From NCBI RefSeq assembly GCF_005938655.1, contig NZ_VCQT01000030.1, positions 1 through 64,000 of the forward strand: 64,000 nt of DNA. Direction: 5' to 3'. This stretch comes from Alloalcanivorax gelatiniphagus. Lineage in GTDB: Bacteria; Pseudomonadota; Gammaproteobacteria; Pseudomonadales; Alcanivoracaceae. Below are positions 8,945-18,219 of this stretch, piece by piece (position 1 is the first letter of the stretch; the number at the start of each line of letters is the position of its first letter). Below the pieces are notes generated by a model. The model did not search any database, had not been told where the DNA came from, and saw only the letters and a list, made by a program, of their open reading frames with translations. The position numbers were made by a program, and so were the translations under genes.

Positions 8945-9502
8945 TTGAGCCCTAACGCTAACGACAGCAACACAAACGACATGAAGGTAGAGCAAAAGTC
9001 ATCCTATTCCCGTGATGACCTGCTTGCCTGCGCCCACGGCGAACTCTTCGGCCCCGGCAATGCCCGTCTGCCCCTGCCCAACATGCTGATGATGGACCGC
9101 ATCGTCCATATCGCCGAAACCGGCGGTCACTATGGCAAGGGCCAGATCGTGGCCGAATTGGACATTGATCCCGAGCTTTGGTTCTTCCAGTGCCACTTCG
9201 AGAGCGACCCGGTGATGCCGGGCTGCCTGGGCCTGGACGCCACCTGGCAGCTGCTGGGCTTCTTCCTCGGCTGGCTGGGCAACCCCGGCCGTGGCCGCGC
9301 CCTGGGCGTGGGCCAGGTGAAATTTTCCGGCCAGGTGCTGCCCACCGCCAAGAAGCTCACCTATCGGATCGACATCAAGCGGGTAATCGCCCGCAGCCTG
9401 ACCATGGGCATCGCCGACGCCACCGTATCCGTGGACGGCAACGACATCTACCAGGCCAACGATCTGCGTGTGGGCCTGTTCACTTCGACGGAAGGTTTCT
9501 GA
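8945..9502 (+). CDS. fabA: 3-hydroxydecanoyl-ACP dehydratase/isomerase
   Basis: A 185-residue protein as drawn. FabA dehydrates 3-hydroxydecanoyl-ACP and isomerises trans-2- to cis-3-decenoyl-ACP, the branch point to unsaturated fatty acids. The catalytic His is in [15 protein letters not shown] and the catalytic Asp in [11 protein letters not shown] chose the TTG start at 8945 because GGAG lies 8 nt upstream. The ATG at 8981 gives 173 residues, closer to the usual 171-172, but lacks a ribosome-binding site. It is followed 47 bp later by fabB, the usual fabAB operon. Confidence 0.96.
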   Translation: MSPNANDSNTNDMKVEQKSSYSRDDLLACAHGELFGPGNARLPLPNMLMMDRIVHIAETGGHYGKGQIVAELDIDPELWFFQCHFESDPVMPGCLGLDATWQLLGFFLGWLGNPGRGRALGVGQVKFSGQVLPTAKKLTYRIDIKRVIARSLTMGIADATVSVDGNDIYQANDLRVGLFTSTEGF

Positions 9503-9549
9503 ACGGAGCCCCGTTGAAGACGACCTTATTCTCTTAATGGAGCACTAGT

Positions 9550-10761
9550 ATGCGACGCGTTGTGATTACCGGCATGGGCATTGTTTCCTGCCTGGGCAAC
9601 GATGCCGATACCGTATCCCGGGCCCTGCGGGAGAGCCGGCCCGGCATCCGCTTCAAGGAAGCCTACAAGGAAATCGGCATGCGCAGCCAGGTGGCAGGCA
9701 CGCCGGAGATCGACCTGGAAGAGCATATCGACCGCAAGGCGCGCCGTTTCATGGGCGACGCGGCGGCCTATGCCTACGTGGCGATGCAAAAAGCCATCGC
9801 CGACGCCGGCCTGGACGCGGACCAGATCAGCCATGAGCGGGTCGGCCTGATCGCCGGCTCCGGCGGCCATTCCTCCCAGAACCAGGTGGAAGCCGCCGAC
9901 ATCGCCCGCCAGCGTGGCGTCAAGCGCGTCGGCCCCTACATGGTGCCCCGGGTGATGGCCAGCACCGTGTCCGCCTGCCTGGCCACGCCGTTCAAGATCA
10001 AGGGCGTCAACTACTCCATCGCCAGCGCCTGCGCCACCAGCGCCCACTGCATCGGCAACGCGGTGGAACAGATCCAGCTCGGCAAACAGGACATGATCTT
10101 CGCCGGCGGCGGTGAAGAAGAGCATTGGACCCTGAGCTGCCTGTTCGACGGCATGGGCGCCCTCTCCACCAAGTACAACGACACCCCGGAAAGCGCTTCC
10201 CGCGCCTATGACGCCCACCGCGACGGCTTCGTCATCGCCGGCGGCGGCGGCATGGTGGTGGTCGAGGAACTGGAGCACGCCAAGGCCCGCGGCGCCAACA
10301 TCCTGGCCGAGATCGTCGGCTACGGCGCCACCAGCGACGGCCATGACATGGTCGCCCCCAATGGCGAAGGCGCGGCGCGCTGCATGCGCCAGGCCCTGGC
10401 CACGGTGGACGGCAAGGTGGACTACATCAACGCCCACGGCACCAGCACCCCGGTGGGCGACGTGGCCGAACTGAAAGCGATTCGGGAAGTGTTCGGCGAT
10501 CAGGTGCCGGCGATCAGTTCCACCAAGAGCCTCACCGGCCACAGCCTGGGCGCCGCCGGCGTGCAGGAGGCGATCTACTGCCTGCTGATGATGCGCGGCG
10601 GCTTCCTGGCCGGCTCAGCCAACATCAGCGAGCTGGATGAAAACGCCGAGGGCCTGCCGATCCTGCGCCAGACCGTGGAGCAGCGTCCGGAGCTGGTAAT
10701 CAGCAACAGCTTCGGCTTTGGCGGCACCAACGCCACCCTGGCGCTGAAGCGCTGGGATTGA
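9550..10761 (+). CDS. fabB: 3-oxoacyl-ACP synthase I
   Basis: A 403-residue condensing enzyme that elongates cis-3-decenoyl-ACP made by FabA. The nucleophile C161 is in [11 protein letters not shown]; the two active-site histidines are in [12 protein letters not shown] and [10 protein letters not shown]; the C-terminal glycine-rich [12 protein letters not shown] is intact. The start has GGAG upstream. It is co-oriented and close to fabA and ends in a strong bidirectional terminator. Confidence 0.97.
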   Translation: MRRVVITGMGIVSCLGNDADTVSRALRESRPGIRFKEAYKEIGMRSQVAGTPEIDLEEHIDRKARRFMGDAAAYAYVAMQKAIADAGLDADQISHERVGLIAGSGGHSSQNQVEAADIARQRGVKRVGPYMVPRVMASTVSACLATPFKIKGVNYSIASACATSAHCIGNAVEQIQLGKQDMIFAGGGEEEHWTLSCLFDGMGALSTKYNDTPESASRAYDAHRDGFVIAGGGGMVVVEELEHAKARGANILAEIVGYGATSDGHDMVAPNGEGAARCMRQALATVDGKVDYINAHGTSTPVGDVAELKAIREVFGDQVPAISSTKSLTGHSLGAAGVQEAIYCLLMMRGGFLAGSANISELDENAEGLPILRQTVEQRPELVISNSFGFGGTNATLALKRWD

Positions 10762-10777
10762 TCTCCAGCATCGCCTG

Positions 10778-10818
10778 GAACACAAAAAAGCCCGCCATTG
10801 GCGGGCTTTTTTGTGTTC
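10778..10818. terminator. Bidirectional intrinsic terminator between fabB and the porin
   Basis: A perfect 19-bp inverted repeat (10778-10796 / 10800-10818) with a 3-nt loop. The core GCCCGCC/GGCGGGC is flanked by A and T runs on both sides, so it can end transcription from fabB (plus) and from the convergent porin (minus). Confidence 0.9.
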
Positions 10819-10829
10819 GGCGTGGGGCT

Positions 10830-10894
10830 GATCGCGGCTGAAGCCGCTCCTACGGACAGGGCGATGCTTCCGTAGGAGCGGCTTCAGCCGCGAT
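10830..10894. repeat. REP pair (inverted)
   Basis: Two intact GTAG-type REP copies face each other: 10830-10853 (GTAG on the minus strand) and 10872-10894 (GTAG on the plus strand). They form a BIME-like unit between the convergent fabB and porin genes. Confidence 0.85.
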
Positions 10895-10906
10895 ACACTC
10901 CGAGCC

Positions 10907-11971
10907 TCAGAACTTGTGTTCCATGCCCACCGAGAACAGATTGCCACTGTCGTCCTGACGCAGGCCCCCCGGGTAATCCAGGGTGGGGTCGGAAGCGGCC
11001 ACCAGGCCGTAGACCTTGGTGCCCTTGGCGAGCTTGTAGTCCGCGCCCACGATCACGATGTCGTTCTCGTAACCGAAGTCGTCGCCGTCCACCCGGCCGA
11101 CCTGCGCCTTGAGGGTCAGGCGCGGCGGCAGACGCCAGCCGGCGCTGACCATGTAGGAGGTCGATTCACCCTTCTGCCCGGGCTGGTCCGGATCGATGCG
11201 GGTGCGTTCCACCAGGGCGCCCAGGTCCACGGGCCCCACGGTAATGCCCAGGGCGCCGCGCAGCAGCTCCAGATCGGCGGCCACCGCCACCGGCGTCAGC
11301 GCCGGGTTGTTCAGTTCCAGATAGCTGCTCTCGTAGGCCACGGCGGCGTACAGCCGGTCCGGGTTCCAGGTGGCGGACACGCCCCAGGTATCGGCCAGGC
11401 CGTCCTTCTCCTCGCCGGCCACGTCCTCGGCCTCGCCGGGGGCGATCTGGGCGCGCAGTTGCAGATCGCCCCAGCGCGGGCTCAGCCAGTTCAGAGTGCC
11501 GTCGTTGCGGCGCTGCCCGTAAAAGTAGTGGCTGATGTCGGCGGCGGTGTTGTTGAACTGATCCACCCGCCCCTCGGCCATTTTCACCGGGCTGTCGTAA
11601 CGGCCGGCGAACACTTCACCGATGGGCGTATCCAGGCCGAGAAAGCTGTTACGGGTGGAAAAGGTGTCGTTGTCACCGTCCACGTCGTAGCCCACTTCCA
11701 GCTGGTAAATCACGCTCAGCGGCGTCACGTCCAGCGGCTGACGGCCACGCACGCCCAGACGCGACGCGTTGCTTTCCACGAACCAGCCGTCTTCCAGCGG
11801 CGAGCGGCCGGCGCCCACGCCGTTCAGAGCGCCGGGCAGATTGCCGTCCTGATAATCGGACAGCCGGTCCAGGCTGATATTGATGCGACCGTAGAACTCC
11901 GGCGCCGCGGCGGCGGACAACGGCAGGCTCAGTGCCAGGGCGGAAGCCCCCAGCCAGATAATGGAACGCAT
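10907..11971 (-). CDS. Outer-membrane porin (Gram-negative trimeric porin family)
   Basis: A 354-residue predicted beta-barrel. It has a signal peptide (residues 1-23, ending SAAAA), then PEFYGRINISLDRL, the typical first strand. FVESNASRLGVRGRQPL and the terminal aromatic residue in VGMEHKF are porin signatures. It probably carries small hydrophilic solutes across the outer membrane; substrate cannot be read from sequence. The start at 11971 has GGGAGGGG upstream. It is paralogous to the next gene, which shares N-terminal strand, SNASRLGV and GMEHKF. Confidence 0.88.
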   Translation of the reverse strand: MRSIIWLGASALALSLPLSAAAAPEFYGRINISLDRLSDYQDGNLPGALNGVGAGRSPLEDGWFVESNASRLGVRGRQPLDVTPLSVIYQLEVGYDVDGDNDTFSTRNSFLGLDTPIGEVFAGRYDSPVKMAEGRVDQFNNTAADISHYFYGQRRNDGTLNWLSPRWGDLQLRAQIAPGEAEDVAGEEKDGLADTWGVSATWNPDRLYAAVAYESSYLELNNPALTPVAVAADLELLRGALGITVGPVDLGALVERTRIDPDQPGQKGESTSYMVSAGWRLPPRLTLKAQVGRVDGDDFGYENDIVIVGADYKLAKGTKVYGLVAASDPTLDYPGGLRQDDSGNLFSVGMEHKF

Positions 11972-12126
11972 GCGCCCCTCCCTCTTTTTGTCGGTTTCAA
12001 AGCGGGCACTATATGACCGTTTGGTGACAATGCCAAAGACGGAACCTGCATAAGAAAATAACAAGCAAAAAATTTCACTGGGATAATCCGGCGGCGGGAT
12101 CAGCGGATCGCGGACGTACCATGAAC

Positions 12127-12154
12127 AAAAAAAAGCCCGCCGGGGAGGGCGGGC
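12127..12154 (-). terminator. Intrinsic terminator of the second porin
   Basis: The minus strand reads GCCCGCC-CTCCCC-GGCGGGC followed by TTTTTTTTG, about 67 bp past the porin stop at 12221. Confidence 0.85.
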
Positions 12155-12220
12155 CACGCTGTTATCCGCGTCGAGGAAAAGCCGGGCCTGGTGCGCCCGG
12201 CAAGGTTGCTCTGATGAAAC

Positions 12221-13252
12221 TTAGAATTTGTGTTCCATGCCGACGCCCAGGGTGCGGGTCTCGTCGTCGCCACCGGTCAGTTCGTACTTCAGGTTGTTGT
12301 AGTACGCGTAGACCTTGCTGTTCTTGGCCAGTTTGTAGTCGGCGCCGAGGGCGTACTGGGTGCCTTCGTCGTCGGTCTGGTCGCCTTTCACGTGACCGTA
12401 CTGGGCTTTCAGCTTGACGCGGTCGATTTTGAAGGCGCCACTCAGCACGTAGCTGGTCTCTTCACCGTCGCCTTCGGATTCTTCCGCCAGCTGGTAGAGA
12501 GCGCCCAGTTCGAACTGATCCATGTTCATGCCGGCGGCCACACGGGTGATGTCGAGTACCGGGGAGACACCGGTGGAGTCGACGATCAGGTCGTCTTTGA
12601 TGTCGGTGTCGCGGGACACGGCGGCGTAGAAGGCGTCTTTTTCCAGCACCAGGGAGATGGAGCTGCTGTCGGCCAGGCCGTTTTCATTTTCGCCGTCACC
12701 GTCGAAGTCGTCGTTGTCTTCGTTGGGGATGAAGGCCAGGTTCAGGGTGATCATGTCAGCCAGCTTCGGAGTGCTGTACTGGATGATGTTGGACACCCGG
12801 TTTTCGCCGGAAGCGATGTTCTTGATATCACCGCTCAGGTCGTTGAACTGGTCCACGTCCATTTGAGCGACTTTGGTGGGGGTGTCGAATTTACCGGCTT
12901 TCAGAGTACCGAAGCCACCGGACAGACCACCGAAGATGTTGCGCTGTGCGAACGTCTGGCCGTTCTTGTCGCCGTCGTCCACGCTGATCTCGAACTCGGC
13001 CTGGTAGATTGCCTTGAGATCGGCCACGTCCAGATCGAAATCGCCTTTCACACCCAAGCGGGAAGCGTTGCTGTTCAGCTCCCACTCGTCGTCATTTTTC
13101 GGAGCTGACGGCGCCGGGTCGTACTTCTGGTGTTCCAGGGAAATGTTTACCTTACCGTACACCTTGGGACCGTCGGCTTGAGCCAGCGCCGGTACCATCA
13201 TCGGCGTAGCGAGTGCCGCCCCCACAGCGATCGCGAGCAGGTTCTTCTTCAT
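12221..13252 (-). CDS. Outer-membrane porin (Gram-negative trimeric porin family), second paralogue
   Basis: A 343-residue porin with a signal peptide (MKKNLLAIAVGAALATPMM to ALAQA). It has the first-strand motif KVYGKVNISLEH, NSNASRLGVKGDF, an acidic loop around residues 150-170 (EDNDDFDGDGENENG), and the C-terminal GVGMEHKF. The acidic extracellular loop suggests cation preference or divalent-ion binding, but this is inference. The start at 13252 has AAGGAG 9 nt upstream. It has its own terminator and a 249-bp gap to the first porin, so the two may be expressed separately. Confidence 0.9.
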   Translation of the reverse strand: MKKNLLAIAVGAALATPMMVPALAQADGPKVYGKVNISLEHQKYDPAPSAPKNDDEWELNSNASRLGVKGDFDLDVADLKAIYQAEFEISVDDGDKNGQTFAQRNIFGGLSGGFGTLKAGKFDTPTKVAQMDVDQFNDLSGDIKNIASGENRVSNIIQYSTPKLADMITLNLAFIPNEDNDDFDGDGENENGLADSSSISLVLEKDAFYAAVSRDTDIKDDLIVDSTGVSPVLDITRVAAGMNMDQFELGALYQLAEESEGDGEETSYVLSGAFKIDRVKLKAQYGHVKGDQTDDEGTQYALGADYKLAKNSKVYAYYNNLKYELTGGDDETRTLGVGMEHKF

Positions 13253-13408
13253 CGGAGCATCTCCTTCCATCAGGCAATTTTGAAAAGCAGGGGATGCGAC
13301 GGGCGACTCCCGAAGCATCCTGAGTGCTTGGGAGCGGAGTATGGTGAGAGGGGATGACCGAAAAGTTTCTGTAATGTGAAGATTATGTGGCAGCCCGCGG
13401 GAGCCGCC

Positions 13409-13499
13409 GTGGCAGCGGCTTCAGCCGCCATAGGCTGTGATGGGCACGGTGGTCCGGAAGAGAACGGCGGCCGTTGATCGCGGCTGAAGCCGCTCCTAC
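13409..13499. repeat. REP pair upstream of porin / downstream of mazG
   Basis: A degenerate REP (13409-13431, plus orientation, GTGG instead of GTAG) and an intact one (13476-13499, GTAG on the minus strand) separated by 44 bp. The second lies 10 bp after the mazG stop. Confidence 0.75.
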
Positions 13500-13509
13500 C
13501 GAACAGGTC

Positions 13510-14304
13510 TCAGGGGGTTTTCTTGGCCTGGCGCCAGAGGGCGTCGAGGGAGGCTTCGTCGTAATCGGCGAGCGGCCGGTTGGCCAGGGTTTCCACCTTG
13601 CGGAAACGCCCTTCGAATTTGTCCGAGGCGCGCCGCAGGGCCAGGTCCGGGTCCAGCTTCAGGTGCCGGGCCAGGTTCACCAGGGTAAAGAACACGTCCC
13701 CCAGCTCGTCCTCCATGGCGTCCCGGTCGCCCTGCTCCAGGGCCTGGTCCAGCTCCGCCAGCTCCAGGCCGACCTGGTCGCGCACCGGCCCGGTCTGGCG
13801 CCAGTCGAAGCCCACCTTGGCGGCCTTCTTCTGCAGCTTGAGGGCCCGCTGCAGCGCCGGCAGCCCATCCGGCACCCCGTCCACCGCGCTGTGATGCTCG
13901 CGCCCCTTGCGGGCCCGCTCATCGGCCTTGATCACCTCCCAGTTGACCTTCACCGCGCTCTCGTCGGCGGCCTCCACTTCACCGAACACATGGGGATGGC
14001 GGCGCACCATTTTCTCATTGAGCACCGCCACCACCTCGGCGAAGTCGAACAGCCCCTGCTCGCGGGCCATCTGCGAGTGGAACACCACCTGCAACAGCAG
14101 ATCCCCCAGTTCCTCGCGCAGCTCCGGATAATCCCGCCGCGCCACCGCCTCGGCCACCTCGAACGCCTCCTCCACGGTATAGGGCACCACGGTGTCGAAG
14201 GTCTGTTTCAGATCCCAGGGACAACCGCCATCCGGGTCCCGCAGGCGGGCCATGATGGACAGGAGTTTGGTGATGGCGGCTTCGGGGGTAGAGGCGTCGG
14301 GCAT
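13510..14304 (-). CDS. mazG: Nucleoside triphosphate pyrophosphohydrolase MazG
   Basis: A 264-residue two-domain MazG, hydrolysing NTPs and dNTPs to NMP + PPi. The Mg-binding EExxE...ExxD pattern is present in both halves: YTVEEAFEVAEAV with EELGDLLLQ, and LELAELDQA with MEDELGDVFFTLVN. In E. coli MazG lies next to relA and can moderate ppGpp effects; here relA is the next upstream gene on the same strand. The start has GGAG about 9 nt upstream. Confidence 0.94.
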   Translation of the reverse strand: MPDASTPEAAITKLLSIMARLRDPDGGCPWDLKQTFDTVVPYTVEEAFEVAEAVARRDYPELREELGDLLLQVVFHSQMAREQGLFDFAEVVAVLNEKMVRRHPHVFGEVEAADESAVKVNWEVIKADERARKGREHHSAVDGVPDGLPALQRALKLQKKAAKVGFDWRQTGPVRDQVGLELAELDQALEQGDRDAMEDELGDVFFTLVNLARHLKLDPDLALRRASDKFEGRFRKVETLANRPLADYDEASLDALWRQAKKTP

Positions 14305-14335
14305 CAGGGAGACTCCGTGGGGTCGGGTAAGGGCC

Positions 14336-14496
14336 AGTTAAAAGTTAAAAGTTGAAAGTTAAAAGGGCGAGCCGGTCCGGGATTTGCCGTGGCCGCTGGC
14401 CGGGGAAGACCCGATTTCACGCCGCCAAGCGCGGGCACTGGCCCGCCGCCTCGTGGGCCCCGCTCGCGTTGTCACTTTTAACTTTTAACTTTCAAC
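14336..14496. repeat. 161-bp element with TTAAAAG/TTGAAAG heptad arms
   Basis: The left arm (14336-14364) is a run of heptads AGTTAAA/AGTTGAA. The right arm (14473-14496) is its inverted counterpart (CTTTTAACTTTTAACTTTCAAC). Between the A+T-rich arms lies about 108 bp of G+C-rich sequence. It sits between mazG and relA. A second copy of this design is at 22741-22917. It looks like a MITE or structured intergenic repeat; it contains no gene. Confidence 0.7.
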
Positions 14497-14513
14497 CGAC
14501 GATCACCAGGTTG

Positions 14514-16757
14514 CTATTTTTTGTAGCGCCGTACTTCCAGGACGCCCTTGATCTGATCCATCTTGGCCAACACCTTCCCGAGACCGCCCAGGGAAGCGAT
14601 TTCCAGGGTCAGCAGCATGGTGGCGGTGTTGTCCTCGGTGTGGGACTGGGTGTGCACGGCGGTGACGTTGACCTTTTCGTTGGCGAGCACCGCGATCACG
14701 TCGCGGAGCAGGCCCTGGCGGTCCCAGGCGCGCAGGAAGATGTCCACCGGGTAGAGGATGCGGTCGGCTTCGCCCCAGTTGACCTCGATCACCCGGTTCG
14801 GGTCCTCGCCCTGCATCGCCAGCAGGTTGTGGCAATCGGCGCGGTGCACGGTGACACCCCGGCCCTGGGTGATGAAGCCCATTACCGGGTCGCCGGGCAC
14901 CGGCCGGCAGCAGGCCGCCATGTGGGTGAGCAGGTTGCCCACGCCCTGGATGGTGACGTCGCCGCTCTCCGAGGCCTTGGAGCGGGCCGGCACGAACTCC
15001 AGCTGCTGCTGGGGATCGTCGGGCAGCAGCGCCTGGGCCTGGTTGACCACGTGACCGGGGCGCAGGTCGCCGGCGCCCAGGGCCGCCAGCACGTCGTTGC
15101 CGGTCTTCAGGTTAAGCTGCGGCGCCAGCTGGTCCAGGTCGATGCGGTCCAGGGCCAGCCGCGACATTTCCCGTTCCAGGATGGCGCGGCCCTGGGCCAC
15201 GTGCACATCCCGGTCCTGGCGCTTGAACCACTGCTGGATGCGCGCCCGCGCCGAGGAGGTGGCCACATAGCCCAGCGACGGCGTCAGCCAGTCGCGGCTG
15301 GGGCCGCCCTCCTTGGCGGTGAGGATTTCCACCTGCTCACCGGTTTGCAGGTTGTAGCTGAGCGGCACGATATGGCCGTTGACCTTGGCGCCCCGGCAGC
15401 GGTGCCCCACTTCGGTGTGGATGTGGTAGGCGAAGTCCACCGGGGTGGCACCGGCTTCCAGGTCCACCACATGGCCGTCCGGGGTGAACACATAGACCCG
15501 GTCGCTGACCAGACCATGCTGCAGCTCTTCCATCATGGCGTTGGTGTTGGCGTTGTCGCCCAGTTCCTCGTGCCATTCCAGCACCTGGCGCAGCCAGGCG
15601 ATGCGCTGCTCGTAGGACTGGCTGCGCCGGCCGGCCTTGCTGCCTTCCTTGTAGCGCCAGTGGGCGCACACGCCCAGTTCCGCCTCCTCGTGCATGTCGA
15701 AGGTACGGATCTGTACCTCCAGCATTTTGCGCTCCGGGCCCACCACCGCGGTGTGCAGGCTCTGGTAGCCGTTTTCCTTGGGGCTGGCGATGTAGTCGTC
15801 GAATTCCTTGGGCACGTGCTTCCACAGCGAATGCACGATGCCCAGGGCGGCGTAGCAGTCGCGCACCTCACGCACCAGCACACGCACCGCGCGCACGTCA
15901 TAGACCTCGCCAAAGTCCAGGTGCTTCTTCTGCATCTTCCGCCAGATGCTGTAGATATGCTTGGCGCGCCCGTACACCTGGGCGCCCTTGATACCGTTGC
16001 GCTCCAGGTGGCCACGCAGGCTCTGGATCACCTCGTCGATGTACTGCTCGCGGTCCAGGCGTTTTTCGTCCAGCAACCGCGCCACCTTCTTGTAGGCGCC
16101 GGGTTGCAGGTAGCGGAACGACAGGTCCTCCAGCTCCCACTTGAGCTGGCCCACCCCCAGGCGGTGGGCCAGGGGCGCGTAGATATCGAAGATTTCCCGG
16201 GCCACCTTCAGCTGACGCTCCGGGTCGGATTCCTTGACCGCGCGGATGATCACCGTTCGCTCGGCCAGCTTGACCAGGGCCACGCGCACGTCGTCGACCA
16301 TGGCCAGCAGCATCTTGCGAACATTGTCGAGCTGACCGTCCTGCTGGCCGAGCACCGCCTTGCGGGTGGGGTTGAGCGAGGCGCTGATCGCCGCCATGCG
16401 CAGCACGCCCTCGATCAGGGTGGACACCGAGGAGCCGAATTCCCGCTCCACGTCCAGCAGCGACAGCTGGCCCTCACGGACCGCCCGGTACAGCACCGCC
16501 GCCGGCAGTGCCTCGGCGTCGGCGCCCAGGTCGGCCAGCACATCGGCCATTTCCAGGCCGATGGTCAGGCAGCCCTTGCCATAGGGCCAGTGGCCTCCGG
16601 CGGCTTCGCCGGCGCGCTCGCATTGTTCCGCAAGGGCACAGGCGCGCTCCAGGGAGTGCGAGTCACGCACCGGAACCCGGGCGGTAAGATGCTCCAGCCA
16701 CTGCTGCCAATCCCTGGCCTGGTCCTCGTCGGGCTGTTGCCGGCGTACGGTTACCAT
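14514..16757 (-). CDS. relA: GTP pyrophosphokinase RelA (monofunctional (p)ppGpp synthetase)
   Basis: A 747-residue RelA/SpoT homologue. The N-terminal pseudo-hydrolase lacks the HD motif needed for hydrolysis. The synthetase domain has the acidic EFDDYIASPKENGYQSLHT motif characteristic of RelA, then the TGS domain (DRVYVFTPDGHVVDLEAGAT), a cysteine-containing zinc-finger region (AACCRPVPGD) and the C-terminal ACT domain. It makes pppGpp when ribosomes meet uncharged tRNA. The start has AAGGA 6-7 nt upstream. It lies 12 bp after rlmD, probably the same operon. Confidence 0.97.
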   Translation of the reverse strand: MVTVRRQQPDEDQARDWQQWLEHLTARVPVRDSHSLERACALAEQCERAGEAAGGHWPYGKGCLTIGLEMADVLADLGADAEALPAAVLYRAVREGQLSLLDVEREFGSSVSTLIEGVLRMAAISASLNPTRKAVLGQQDGQLDNVRKMLLAMVDDVRVALVKLAERTVIIRAVKESDPERQLKVAREIFDIYAPLAHRLGVGQLKWELEDLSFRYLQPGAYKKVARLLDEKRLDREQYIDEVIQSLRGHLERNGIKGAQVYGRAKHIYSIWRKMQKKHLDFGEVYDVRAVRVLVREVRDCYAALGIVHSLWKHVPKEFDDYIASPKENGYQSLHTAVVGPERKMLEVQIRTFDMHEEAELGVCAHWRYKEGSKAGRRSQSYEQRIAWLRQVLEWHEELGDNANTNAMMEELQHGLVSDRVYVFTPDGHVVDLEAGATPVDFAYHIHTEVGHRCRGAKVNGHIVPLSYNLQTGEQVEILTAKEGGPSRDWLTPSLGYVATSSARARIQQWFKRQDRDVHVAQGRAILEREMSRLALDRIDLDQLAPQLNLKTGNDVLAALGAGDLRPGHVVNQAQALLPDDPQQQLEFVPARSKASESGDVTIQGVGNLLTHMAACCRPVPGDPVMGFITQGRGVTVHRADCHNLLAMQGEDPNRVIEVNWGEADRILYPVDIFLRAWDRQGLLRDVIAVLANEKVNVTAVHTQSHTEDNTATMLLTLEIASLGGLGKVLAKMDQIKGVLEVRRYKK

Positions 16758-16769
16758 TTCGATTCCTTT

Positions 16770-18128
16770 TTACTGCGTCCGGCGTCGATCGAACACGGCG
16801 ATCGATTCCACATGGGCGGTGTGCGGAAACATATCCATCACCCCCGCCGCTTTCAGACGGTAGCCCCTCTCTACCAGTTCCCCGGCATCCCGGGCCAGCG
16901 TGGCCGGGTTGCAGGAAACGTACACCAAAAGGTCCGCACCGAAATGGGGCATCAAGCGCACCATTTCAAGCGCACCACTGCGGGGCGGGTCCAGCAGCAC
17001 ACGGTGGTAGGCCTCCCGGGCCCAGGGCTGGCCGTCCGGCGCCTGGGTCAGATCCCAGGCGTGGAATTCCAGATTCTCCAGGCCGTTGAGGCGGGCGTTC
17101 TCGTAACCACGCTCGACCATGGCCTGGCTGCCTTCCACGCCCACCACCCGGGCCGCGCGGCGCGCCGCCGGGATGGTGAAGTTGCCAAGACCGCAGAACA
17201 GATCGAGCACCTGATGATGCGCCTCCACCTCCAGCAATTCCAATGCCAACGGCACCATGCGGCGGTTGATATCGGCGTTTACCTGGGTGAAATCCGTGGG
17301 GTGAAACGCCAGCTCGGCGCCCTCCCGGTCCGGCCCATGGGGGGCGTGGCGGTAGTACAGCCGCTCCTCGCCCTGCTCCGGCCACACCCGGTGCACGGTG
17401 GACTCGTTGCCCGGCTGCAGGTACAGCTGGAAATCCGCCGCCCGGCAGAAGTTCAGCAGCTTCTCCAGGTCCCCGGCGGGCAGCGGGTCCATATGCCGGA
17501 TCACCAGGGCCACGGCGTCGTCGCCCCGGGCCACCTCGATCTGGGGAATGCGGGCGCGCAGGGCCAGATCGCTGATCAGGGCGCGCAGCTCATTGAGGCG
17601 GTGGCCGACTTCCGGGATCAGCACTTCGCAGCGGTTCAGGTCGGCGATAAAGCTGTTGCGCTTCTCGCGGAAGCCCACCAGGGCCTCGCCCCGGGCCTCC
17701 ACGTACTTGACCCCCAGACGGGCCTTGCCCCGGTAGCCGGTGACCGGCCCGGTGAGCGGCTCCAGCCAGGTGTCCGGGGCCAGGCCGCCGAAATGTTCCA
17801 GCTGCTCCGCCAGCACCGCCTGCTTGCGGGCGATCTGGCTGGCCGGCGACATATGCTGCAGGCTGCAGCCACCGCAGACCAGGGCATGGGCGCAGGGCGG
17901 TTCCACCCGTTCCGGGGACGGCTGGAGAATCTCCACCGCCCGGCCTTCGTCGAACTTGCGGCGCATGTAGGTGTACTGGAACAGCACCTGCTCGCCGGGC
18001 AGAGCGTTGTCGATAAAGGTGGTCTTGCCGTCCAGGCGGGCGATGCCCCGGCCATCGTGGCTGAGGCTCTCGATGGTGGCGGCCACCGGCGTTTCCGGCA
18101 GTCTTTTCTTGCGGCTTCTTCGGGCCAT
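16770..18128 (-). CDS. rlmD: 23S rRNA (uracil-1939-C5)-methyltransferase RlmD
   Basis: A 452-residue RumA-type enzyme: N-terminal TRAM domain (residues about 10-75), [4Fe-4S] cysteines in CAHALVCGGCSLQH plus one in NRCEVLIPEV, the AdoMet fold (DLFCGLGNFTIP), LLDPPRSGA, and the catalytic VSCNPATLARD. The start at 18128 gives the basic N-terminus MARRSRKKRL; the frame extends 70 codons further upstream without family similarity. The Pseudomonas order mazG-relA-rlmD-cysM-gacS is conserved here with one insertion (the exonuclease). Confidence 0.95.
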   Translation of the reverse strand: MARRSRKKRLPETPVAATIESLSHDGRGIARLDGKTTFIDNALPGEQVLFQYTYMRRKFDEGRAVEILQPSPERVEPPCAHALVCGGCSLQHMSPASQIARKQAVLAEQLEHFGGLAPDTWLEPLTGPVTGYRGKARLGVKYVEARGEALVGFREKRNSFIADLNRCEVLIPEVGHRLNELRALISDLALRARIPQIEVARGDDAVALVIRHMDPLPAGDLEKLLNFCRAADFQLYLQPGNESTVHRVWPEQGEERLYYRHAPHGPDREGAELAFHPTDFTQVNADINRRMVPLALELLEVEAHHQVLDLFCGLGNFTIPAARRAARVVGVEGSQAMVERGYENARLNGLENLEFHAWDLTQAPDGQPWAREAYHRVLLDPPRSGALEMVRLMPHFGADLLVYVSCNPATLARDAGELVERGYRLKAAGVMDMFPHTAHVESIAVFDRRRTQ

Positions 18129-18219
18129 GGAATCTCGATGCTCGCGGGTGAGCGCCGCCGGCACGGGGCGGCGTTTGTGGCAATTCGGGGGCGGATTGTA
18201 CTGGCTTGGGGGGCCGCCG

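Noticed and set aside
8981-9502. ATG at 8981 as the fabA start
   Set aside because: The length fits the family slightly better, but no Shine-Dalgarno precedes it, whereas TTG at 8945 has GGAG at 8 nt. Kept as the alternative.
14514-16757. RelA as a bifunctional Rel/SpoT
   Set aside because: The HD motif of the hydrolase domain is missing and the synthetase has the EFDD motif of monofunctional RelA; no hydrolase activity is expected.
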